Below are positions 46,214-56,000 of a stretch of 64,000 nucleotides of DNA, one piece after another. The notes beneath the pieces were generated by a model that saw only the letters and a program-made list of their open reading frames with translations, made no database searches and was not told where the DNA came from. Position 1 is the stretch's first letter. Each line of letters begins with the position of its first letter. Both the position numbers and the translations under genes were made by a program. The DNA is from Tubulanus polymorphus (lineage: Eukaryota; Nemertea; Palaeonemertea; Tubulaniformes; Tubulanidae), in contig NC_134030.1 in assembly GCF_964204645.1 (NCBI RefSeq), positions 659,855 through 723,854 on the forward strand, written 5' to 3'.

Positions 46214-47908
46214 TCAATATTTAGAATCATAAGATGGAGGAGGGGCACCGTAGTAGTTAGCTGGTGGAGGCGGTGCACCCGCTGGCGGATAGGGGGCGTT
46301 GTTTTGTGGACCACCGTACGGATTATTCGGATAGGGGGCGTTGTTCTGGGGACCGCTGTACGCATTATGCGCTGCAGCTCCCCCGTACACTACTGTTGAC
46401 GAGGCTGGTCCATTCACTGAAATGAAGTAATTTGGAAACTGATTATTTTCGGTACATACTAGTTATCATATATTAGTTAATTCTAGTGGTACCTTTTTTA
46501 AAATCCATCTGCAATTTGGCTAAAATCGATAAGAGCTTTGATTCACCCGTTTTAAATCTTTCCGTATTCACTAGTGTAATATTAGCTCTAGTTTGCTTTG
46601 CTTTGATATTTGTTTAGTTTATAATTGTTTAAATCATGTATAATACCCCGAGTTTGTTTCATACTAATTATGGTCCATTTGTTCTGGATTATGTGCGTAT
46701 ACCTCATAATTTTGTTCGAATTTCATTTGTGTTTTCATGAAGATGAATATCAAGGATAAATTCAAAATGTCAAGTAAACTCTGCGCTAGTTCGGTTTTTA
46801 TTTATTCCTTCAAAGTGCGATATTCTTTATTTTACATCATGACTGATTGATTACCTTGATTAAACATTTGCTGTCGTTTTTTGAACCAACACATACAACC
46901 AACGATCACACAAATAAGTATCACACCTGCTACCACTGCTGGTACTATAATCTTCGTTAAACTAAAGAATAAAAAGATAAAGATAAACTATTTATCTGAT
47001 AAAAACTGGCTCCAGTTCCACAGTTCAGGATCTAGTTCTGTAGGTTCAGAACTCGTAGAACTGAGTCCAGCAACTGTAGAAGTGTGTACAGAACTGTGAT
47101 GCCGAGTCCAGAACTGTGGAACTGGATCCAGAACTGTGGAACTTGATCTAGATTTATGGAACTGAGTCCAGAACTGTGGAACTGGACCCAGAACTGTGGA
47201 ACTGGATCCAGAACTGTGGAACTGGATCCAGAACTGTGGAACAAGGTCCTGACCTGGCGTCTCATATCAACCATGATTTAAACATGGTAAACATGATTCA
47301 AACATCCATTAAACTGGATCCAGAACTGTGGAACAAGGTCCTGACCTGGCGTCTCATATCAACCATGATTTAAACATGTTAAGTCAATAAATGATATATA
47401 CTTAGTTTTGCCACATTCACTTTTAGCGTTAGATGGCGCTGGTTGATTATCGATCTCATCTATTCTGTCCACTTCTCTAACGCAGCAATATTTTATCATT
47501 TTTGTATCGTCGAATATGTCTTTCCTTCCGCAACAGAATTCCCGACCAGTGCAATAATCAGCATCAAACCAGTATCCATCTTCACCGCTACCAGAACAGA
47601 ATGCCGTACATACAGTCCCTGTAAACAGACGTGAAACCCTCATTACTGCCAACCAGTCGTCATCCTGGGTTCCATTCTAAACCCCCAATTACAAAATAGG
47701 ATTGGTCTTGAATAGCCACACTGCATCCCCTCACCCACACTGCACACCCTCACTCACCCCTCACCCAATTCAGTGTCACACTCGGAATGACGTAAAACCT
47801 ACCGTTGTATCCAGTAACAGAAGATATATCCACAATCAGTATCCATACAATTAAACACACGAAATTAACTGCTAATATTCGCCGTAGTTTAACAGTGAAA
47901 TTATACAT
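46214..47908 (-). CDS. Shisa/WBP1-like single-pass membrane protein, paralog 4
   Basis: Exons: 47908-47803, 47618-47402, 46961-46855, 46416-46214 (106, 217, 107, 203 nt), 210 residues. Exon 1 encodes a hydrophobic signal peptide (VCLIVWILIVDISS). Exon 2 carries the Cys pattern CTAFC, GYWFDADYC, EFCC, KYCC plus one late Cys. Exon 3 encodes the membrane segment, nearly identical to paralog 5. The tail has fewer proline repeats than paralog 5 and ends PPPSYDSKY (PPxY). The gene lies in the first unit of a tandem duplication (44741-49239); its 3' flank carries a 390-bp transposon insertion absent from the sister copy. The promoter-like block at 48063-48090 is shared with paralogs 1 and 5. Confidence 0.82.
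47000..47340. repeat. GAACTGTGGAACTGGATCCA tandem repeat in intron 2 of paralog 4
   Basis: About 20-bp units. The sister intron (51310-51425) holds a much shorter array, so copy number changed after the duplication. Confidence 0.9.
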
Positions 47909-48062
47909 TTTTGATCACAGATATTGTGTAGTGAGGCACTGAACACTCAGTAAGTATAGCCGCTGTAAGCAGTCGCTGATCGAGACACTGCAGCTGGTGA
48001 TATTACAGTCATACACGGTTTCTATATTTGTAATGATAAACACACGGCATGCACAAAGCGGC

Positions 48063-48090
48063 CTTCCATATATTCAGTGTACAAATATGG
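48063..48090 (-). promoter_or_regulatory. Putative core promoter of membrane-protein paralog 4
   Basis: Minus-strand CCATATTTGT followed by an AT-rich TATA-like GAATATATGG, about 155 bp upstream of the ATG at 47908. Position and order match paralog 1, where the TATA element is better. Confidence 0.4.
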
Positions 48091-48987
48091 TCTTATTGTG
48101 TTTTTACCGTGTGCAATTTTTATACAAAACAAACAACGTTCAAGGGTCGACAACTGTCGACTTTTAAATAAAGTAGGACACCTATAGAAAACCGCCACAC
48201 CACACTGAAGGAGGCCGTGGAACCGGTTCACAATTTTTGTAAAAAATTATCAAGATATGAATAAAGTGACTTTCATATCTTGATACTTTATTTACAAAAA
48301 TTGACACCATTTTTGGCAACTTAGTTAGGGAAACATGATTCCACATTTAAATGCGACGATTAAAAATACAATACCGGATTCCGTAGAGAAAAGCAATGCC
48401 CTCGAAACTTCCGAACTGAAAAAATGTACACGTCTAATTATTTTTTTTTGAGTCGAGTACATGTTCAAACGATCGTAGCAGTCGATGACCTTGGATTTTT
48501 CTGCCAGGCTTGTTGTGAAGAAGCTGCTGATGACATCACGGGTATATGTTAGTACCGTTTGACTGTAACCGAAATAACCGTGAATCCTAGTTCCATTAGA
48601 TCGACAATAAATGGATACTTAGTCGTTTTCTTATAATAAGATACATTTTCATTTATTGATTTCAACAAAACAAAATATTCCACAATTTTACAATACATAC
48701 ATGATATGCATATTTATCTAAACTAACAATAAAATATAATTTTAAAGGATTTTAAGATTCATTACAAAATGTAAAATCTTCAGTCGCCGAAGGACTGAAG
48801 GAATCCCATACATGGATGCTAATAACATGGAGGCACATTCATGTGTAATTTATTTGATCATGCTGTTTATAGAAAGTCGTACAGCGACTGCATAGACTTA
48901 TGGAGGTAGGTAGCATATCTAACTGACATCACTCACATTAACTCAATACGAAATATCGTATATTGTAACTGGTATATCGTATGTTGT

Positions 48988-49239
48988 TTATTGTATAAGA
49001 CACGCTTGAGAACCTCGTTTACCCATCACGACAGACGACAACCGTCCAACCGTCTTTAAACCGACTACACGTCTGTCCTGCTGATCTGAAACAGCTGCTG
49101 GTGCTGCTGCTGCGGGCTTCACTGATGATAACATTACCACTACGGTAGCGGGTGGGGTCAAGGTCACTGTGACGTCACGTTCATCCTGGCTATGATTGGT
49201 CGATTGTTGTTGCGGTAGACTCGGTAAGCGCCGTAGACG
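48988..49239 (-). pseudogene. Truncated duplicate of the 3' end of the NACHT-WD40 gene
   Basis: The last ~83 codons of the NACHT-WD40 final exon are copied here with the same stop and the same C-terminus (GKRGSQACLIQ). Similarity to the parent (53088-53333) ends abruptly at 49239, after which the sequence resembles the 32-bp repeat at 44525-44740. There is no upstream WD40 or NACHT part and no promoter, so this is a by-product of the tandem duplication that made two neighbouring membrane protein genes. The frame is still open and differs only by small changes, including a few extra Ala codons, which implies a fairly recent event. A chimeric transcript is possible but nothing here requires one. 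Confidence 0.8.
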
Positions 49240-50390
49240 GTCAAACTGCGACAGGTCGCACATCTCGCCTGTGACATGTAATCATGTGGATCGTCAGGTT
49301 GTGTATGACGTCATTTAAACAACAACCAGTCATTTAGAGATGAATTCCATTTTTGACCAACTATAAAAAATTGAAATTTACTCCGTAATGATAACTAGAA
49401 TTGATGACAGGAAACCGATATAACGATTCTTCTTCTTAAATACCCCAACAAGAACAGCCTATAATAAAATATTTGTCAGTCTCGGGTGAAGGGTTCTACA
49501 TTAAATTTCGGTGAGGGGGGACGCCCCTCATTATGTAAGGCCCTGCGTGTCTGTACCAGTATACCCGTATAGTATACGAAACCTCTGTCAGTCTCGAGAG
49601 AATGATTGTACATTACATTTCTATTGGATATAACTACATTGTATTATTGTAGTATAATACTCTTTATAGGGGCTCTTTTCTAAAAATGTCCTTGTTTTTA
49701 GTCCCAACCTGTGGTTATAGGTTATATATCAGTTGTTTCATGTCAATGAATATCAGAGACGCCAAACCGTTACATCTCACTGATCACACTGTCACATGTC
49801 ACGAATTGAATCTGCACTCAAATCAAGGAGCTTTGAGAATTAATAGTTTTATTAAGCTTTTTTATTCAAAGTTATTATTTCAACAAAACTAAAATTCAGA
49901 AGTTAGTACAATAAATATTACATTTGATACAAATATATTGAGTATAAAATCCGATGAAGTTTATGAAATTAATGACATTCAAATGACGTCATCAAATCAG
50001 TAAAATATTTATACATCTATTTTACGGCCTGAACTGATACAATGTATTTTTAATACAATATACTATATAACGTATTTACAATGTAATTATCCCGCATTAT
50101 CCATATATGTACCTTATGTACCTGTGCATATATCTACACAATTTATCAGAGGTCAATCAATTTATTCTATATAAAGTTCAGATATAAATTCTATGAACCA
50201 AAATCAAATGTATTTACTACAAAATAAATGAATTCTAAAGTCAATGAAGGACGTAAACCAGATATTTTTCTCATATATTAAGTTTAGCAGTAAACAGTAC
50301 ATTCATTCAATATACCATGAAATAATACAAGACAGTATTAACAAACCCGTAAAATCTTTACAACCCGTATCATGCATATTGTAAAATGCA
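49240..50390. other. Spacer and 3' flank of membrane-protein paralog 5
   Basis: Counterpart of 44,741-46,200 without the retroelement insertion. No exon; a 68-codon frame at 49686 is shared with 45098 because of the duplication but shows no protein features. Confidence 0.5.
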
Positions 50391-50398
50391 TGGATGAA

Positions 50399-52201
50399 TC
50401 AATGTTTAGAATCATAAGATGGAGGAGGGGCACCGTAGTAGTTAGCTGGTGGAGGTGGTGCACCCGCTGGCGGATAGGGGGCGTTGTTCTGAGGACCAAT
50501 GTACGGATTATTCGGATAGGAGGCGTTGTTCTGAGGACCCCCGTACGGATTATTCGGATAGGGGGCGTTGTTTGGAGGACCTCCATAGTAGTTTGTCGGT
50601 GGAGGTGGTGCACTCGCTGGTGGATAGGGGGCGTTGTTCTGGGGACCGCTGTATGCATTATGCGCTGGAACTCCCCCGTACACTACCGTTGACGAGGCTG
50701 GTCCATTCGCTGAAATGAAGTAATTTGGAAATTGATTATTATCGGTACATTCTAGTTAGTAATTATATATTATTTAATTCTAGTGGTACCTTTTTTTTAA
50801 ATTCATCTGCAATTTGGCTAAAATCGATAAGAGCTTTGATTCACCCGTTTTAAATCTTTCCGTATTCACTAGTGTACTATTAGCTCTAGTTTGCTTTGCT
50901 TTGATATTTGTTTAGTTTATAATTGTTTAAATCATGTATAATACCCCGAGTTTGTTTCATACTAATTATGGTCCATTTGTTGTGGATTATGTGCGTATAC
51001 CTCATAATTTTGTTCGAATTTCATTCGTGTTTTCATGAAGATGAATATCAAGGATAAATTCAAAATGTCAAGTAAACTCTGCGCTAGTTCGGATTTTATT
51101 TATTCCTTCAAAGTGCGATATTCTTTATTTTACATCATGACTGATTGATTACCTTGATTAAACATTTGCTGTCGTTTTTTGAACCAACACATACAACCAA
51201 CGATCACACAAATAAGTATCACACCTGCTACCACTGCTGGTACTATAATCTTCGTTAAACTAAAGAATAAAACGATAAGGATAAACTATTTATCTGATGA
51301 AAACAGGCTCCAGTTCCACGGTTCAGGATCTAGTTCAGGTTTGAGTCCAGCAACTGTAGAAGTGTGTACAGAACTGTGATGCCGAGTCCAGAACTGTGGA
51401 ACTGGATCCAGAACTGGGGAACAAGGTCCTGACCTGGCGTCTCATATCAACCATGATTTAAACATGTTAATTCAATAAATGATATATACTTAGTTATGCC
51501 ACATTCACTTTTAGCGTTAGATGGCGCTGGTTGATTATCGATCTCATCAATTCTGTCCACTTCTCTAACGCAGCAATATTTTATCATTGAATCGTCGAAT
51601 GTGTCTTTCCTTCCGCAACAGAATTCCCGACCAGTGCAATATTCAGCATCGAACCAGTATCCATCTTCACCGCTACCAGAACAGAATGCTGTACATTCGT
51701 TCCCTGTAAACAGTCGTGTAACCCTCATTACTGCCAACCAGTCGTCGTCCTGGGTTCCATTCTAAACCCCCCAATTACAAAATAGGATTGGTCTTGAATT
51801 TTCGCTATGGTTATGATTTATTATGATCGGGCCTTTGCAACGTACCTGTTAATGTACACAGCACCCCTCACCAACCCACACAACATACCCTCAATCAGTT
51901 ACACCTAGCACCTCCTCAACCACCCAACAACATACCTTCATCCACACACTGCATCCCCTCACCCACACACTGCATCCCCTCACCCACACACTGCATCCCC
52001 TCACCCACACACTGCATCCCCTCACCCACACTGTGCACACCCTCACTCACCCCTCACCCAATTCAGTGTCACACTCGGAATGATGTAAAACCTACCGTTG
52101 TATCCAGTAACAGAAGATATATCCACAATCAGTATCCATACAATTAAACAAACGAAATTAACTGCTAATATTCGCCGTAGTTTAACAGTGAAATTATACA
52201 T
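50399..52201 (-). CDS. Shisa/WBP1-like single-pass membrane protein, paralog 5
   Basis: Exons: 52201-52096 (signal peptide, ends ...SSVTGYNG), 51703-51490 (Cys-rich ectodomain), 51259-51153 (transmembrane), 50709-50399 (cytoplasmic tail). Lengths 106, 214, 107 and 311 nt with phases 1, 2, 1 give 245 residues. The ectodomain shows CTAFC, GYWFDAEYC, EFCC, KYCC and a final Cys. The membrane segment is IIVPAVVAGVILICVIVGC, followed by basic FKKRQQ. The tail is the longest of the family, with repeated PYPP/PYPNNPY/YYGGP units, and ends PPPSYDSKH, a PPxY motif of the kind bound by WW domains such as those of Nedd4 ligases. Family assignment to the Shisa/WBP1-VOPP1/CYYR1 superfamily rests on this architecture and is inference. 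It is the tandem duplicate of the gene ending at 46214. Confidence 0.82.
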
Positions 52202-52354
52202 TTTTGATCACAGATATTGTGTAGTGAGGCACTGAACACTCAGTAAGTATAGCCGCTGTAAGCAGTCGCTGATCGAGACACTGCAGCTGGTGATATTACA
52301 GTCATACACGGTTTCTATATTTGTAATGATAAACACACGGCATGCACAAAGCGG

Positions 52355-52383
52355 CCTTCCATATATTCAGTGTACAAATATGG
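52355..52383 (-). promoter_or_regulatory. Putative core promoter of membrane-protein paralog 5
   Basis: Same CArG-like and TATA-like block as in paralog 4, about 154 bp upstream of the ATG at 52201. It was copied with the tandem duplication, so it is not independent of paralog 4. Confidence 0.4.
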
Positions 52384-53086
52384 TCTCATTGACCGTCTGC
52401 AATACAAAACAAACAAAGTTCAACAGTTCACTATATTACCATTTTTGTTTACTTGAAATAAAGTAGGACACCTATAGGAAAACCGCCACACCACACTGCA
52501 GGAGGCCGTGGAAACTGAAAAAATGTACACGTCTAATTATTATTATTTTAGTCGAGTACATGTTCAAACGATCGTAGCAGTCGATGACCTTGGATTTTTC
52601 TGCCAGGCTTGTTGTGAAGGAGCTGCTGATGACATCACGGGTATATGTTAGTACCGTTTGACTGTAACCGCAATAACTGTGAATCCTAGTTCCATTAGAT
52701 CGACAATAAATGGATACTTAGTCGTTTTTTTTATAATAAGGTACATTTTCATTAATTGATTTCAACAAAACAAAATATTCCACAATTTTACAATACATAC
52801 ATGATATGCACATTTATCTAAACTAACAATAAAATATAATTTTAAAGGATTTTAAGATTCATTACAAAATGTAAAATCTTAAGTCGCCGAAGGACTGAAG
52901 GAATCCCATACATGGGTGCTAACAACATGGAGGCACATTCATGTGTAGTTTATTTGATCATGCTGTTTATAGAAAGTCGTACAGCGACTGCATAGACTAA
53001 TGGAGGTAGGTAGCATATCTGACTGACATATCTCACATTACCTCAATACGAAATATCGTATATCGTAACTGGTATGTCGTATGTTG

Positions 53087-53092
53087 TTTATT
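53087..53092 (-). terminator. AATAAA polyadenylation signal overlapping the NACHT-WD40 stop codon
   Basis: The stop codon TAA of the NACHT-WD40 gene lies inside a canonical AATAAA on the minus strand (CAATAAAC). If it is used, the 3' UTR would be only tens of bases. Another AATAAA on the minus strand lies about 140 bp further (near 52949). Confidence 0.35.
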
Positions 53093-56000
53093 GTATAAGA
53101 CACGCTTGAGAACCTCGTTTACCCATCACGACAGACGACAATCGTCCAACCGACTTTAAACCGACTACACGCCTGTCCTGCTGATCTGAAACAGCTGCTG
53201 CTGCTGCGGGCTTCACTGATGATAACATCTCCACAACGGTAGCGGGTGGGGTCAAGGTCACTGTGACGTCACGTTCATCCTGGCTATGATTGGTCGATTG
53301 CTGTTGTTGTAGACTCGGTAAGCGCCGTAGACGCGACTGCCAGCCGTTCTGTTGCGAGTCTACAAGCGTGAACGCCATCACGCGGCCATCTTCCGAACCA
53401 ATCAGAATCGTCTGCTCGTCTTGCGCCATAACGATACAGGTGGCGCGACCGTGCACGTCTATTTCCGCTACCGTTTGATAATCCGTTAATCGCAAAGCTT
53501 GTACCGTTAATCCACCGGTGGCTATGAACAGTACGAACTTATCCTTAGCTATAATCGGTAAACCTACAGCGCCTCTATAGTCGATTTTATGAACTATTTC
53601 ATCCCGCCAGACGTCGTAAATATTCAATTCGCGATCGACGATAAATTTACCGTTAGACGAAATTCGTAAATCGTTAACGTCCGAATTCACTTTCATAAAA
53701 CGACGACATTTTTTGATGACCGCGTCACGCGACGGGTTCCAGATGAAAGCGGTTTTCGGCGCGCGCAGGTTCGGCTCGATGGCTCCGTCGACGAATTTCA
53801 GACGCGAGGAAATCTTTGCGAACACGACTAAAACCAATTCGGTGTCGACACCTAGCGGTTTGGCTTTGAGAATTTTCTCGCCGAAAATCGTAGCGTTCTC
53901 GTCGAAATCGGCGACATCTTGCTTGCAAAGTGGAAGGTGCTGATCGCCGTTGACGCCGATATCGAAAGCGTAAACGTTGGGCGTATCCCCTCTAGACAGG
54001 GTCTCCAGGACAAGGTAATCGGTATTCGTTAGAAACGGTTCGGATATCAGCTCCATACAGCCTAACGTTACAGATTTCACTCTGTTCGGTTCAGGGTATA
54101 GTTCGAGCACGTGCGCGGTGATCGACGCGGCCGAGTTGGTATTCGATGCTTTACTGATGAGAACTATTCTACTTCCGTCGTCGCTGAATATGACCTGTTC
54201 GCGTCTACACGTCAGCTTAGCCGAATAAACGATCTGATCCCGCGATAAATCCCACAGGTGGAGCCCCTCTCCTAAACTATTCGTCACCAGGAAATTGCCG
54301 TCCGGTGACATCGACACCGCCTGCTCGCCGACTATGTGTTTCAAATTCGGCGTGCCCGTTTTCAAATCTAGTGGCACCCTCTGGCGGCGCAATTCGTCCT
54401 CCGAACACGCAACGGCTGTACCAGTCGCGTCACCTTGAAGAAAGAGAGAATGAGTTCGTAAATTAACTGAATACAAGAGAATCACAATGAAGTTTCAGAC
54501 GCACAATCAGAACTACCTTCAAGTTATTAGATTGTCTTTAGAACCTATGGAGTTATACTACAAGATAGAATCAATATGGAAGCCGTGGCGGTTCAACCAG
54601 AAACATTAGGGGCCAGTTGCACACCTATGACTTAAACCTAAGACCAGTCTGAGACTATCTAAGTTCTGAGCTTATCTTATTATTTAAAATCTAAGACCTC
54701 TTTGGACTCAGACTCCCGACATACAAACTGGGTGCAAGACCGTATCACCAGCAGATACGTCTGCTATAGCTGGTCGGATGGTTACTTACCGACCATGATA
54801 TCAGTAATTGGTACATTCAACACGTGTAATCTACTATCCATTTCATCCGATATTTTATCCAGATTCCACACTTGTAAACAGTTATCGCTCGACACCGATA
54901 CGATTTTGTTGTAAAGACGAGAGGCGTGGATTTGCTGCATCGGCGCAAATGACGGCTTCAACGACCAAACCAGCGAACCTAGAAAATATATATATCTATA
55001 TATATATACAATATTACATGTTTTATATCAATATTCGAAATATTTCACCTAGGCGAATATCATTTCAGAAAATATAAGATTTTAAGTCCTTTCGTCATTT
55101 TGATAAGTCATAAACATAGCGATCGTTCATACAAAGTCTCAAACGGTCACTGTGTTATTTTTGTACGTAGATTTTTACTTTCAAAATATTTCAGTAATCT
55201 GGGATGACAACTCACAATCGATAACTCTCCATGCCAACAGGAACCCGTCTCTAAGGGCAACGATTAGAGTCTCGTTAAAGTTGAAGTCGGCCGATAGATA
55301 TTTCGATTGGGGGTCGATGAGTTTCGGAAGGGAGTTGTAAACTCTCGAACCATCTTTACTGACCACATCGACAACTCGTAACTCAGTTCCGGTCGATAGT
55401 AACACGTACGACTCATCTTTGGGCGCCATGCGGGCCATATTGACTCTACATTCTAATTCAGCTACGAACGATACTTTCTCACGGTCGGTGTACTGGTAGC
55501 GACACCTATATATAGTAGTTCTATGTTTACTCGTGTAGATTACAATGGCGTCCTTATCGCTCTGACGGATGATAATACTACAAGGCGGACGGACTTCATC
55601 CGGGACTTTAAACGTTTTGATGATTTTATAATTATCGAGGTTGTGATAGAGTATCAACGTTCCGCTGTTACACACCATTATATCACCGTCGTCGCTAAGC
55701 GCGCAGATTTTCGCCTCGTACTGAAAACGATGACGTAGTTTGCCGGAGTGAGCCTCTATTATTATCGGACCTTTCGACGTTATACCCTGCACGACCAACG
55801 CTATCTGATCACGTGATATATCCAAATGCGTAACGTCACCGCCGTATTGACGTAAATTAACGCTGACGATGAAATTCCCGATTTCGGCGTCGTAAACGCA
55901 TATCGTATCGTCCGTAGTAACGACGTAAATATTGTACGTCAAAAATGACGTATTGTAAACGTAACCCATAGCGGTACGTAGATCTTGTTGCGGTTCACCG

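Larger units (their letters stand above)
44741..49239. repeat. First copy of a ~4-kb tandem segmental duplication
   Basis: Corresponds to 49330-53333. It contains membrane-protein paralog 4 and the truncated NACHT-WD40 end. The size difference is partly a 390-bp transposon insertion and a ~200-bp indel near 48225. Confidence 0.85.
49330..53333. repeat. Second copy of the ~4-kb tandem segmental duplication
   Basis: Contains membrane-protein paralog 5 and the genuine 3' end of the NACHT-WD40 gene. Homology begins at CATTTAGAGATGA and ends inside the last NACHT-WD40 exon. Confidence 0.85.
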
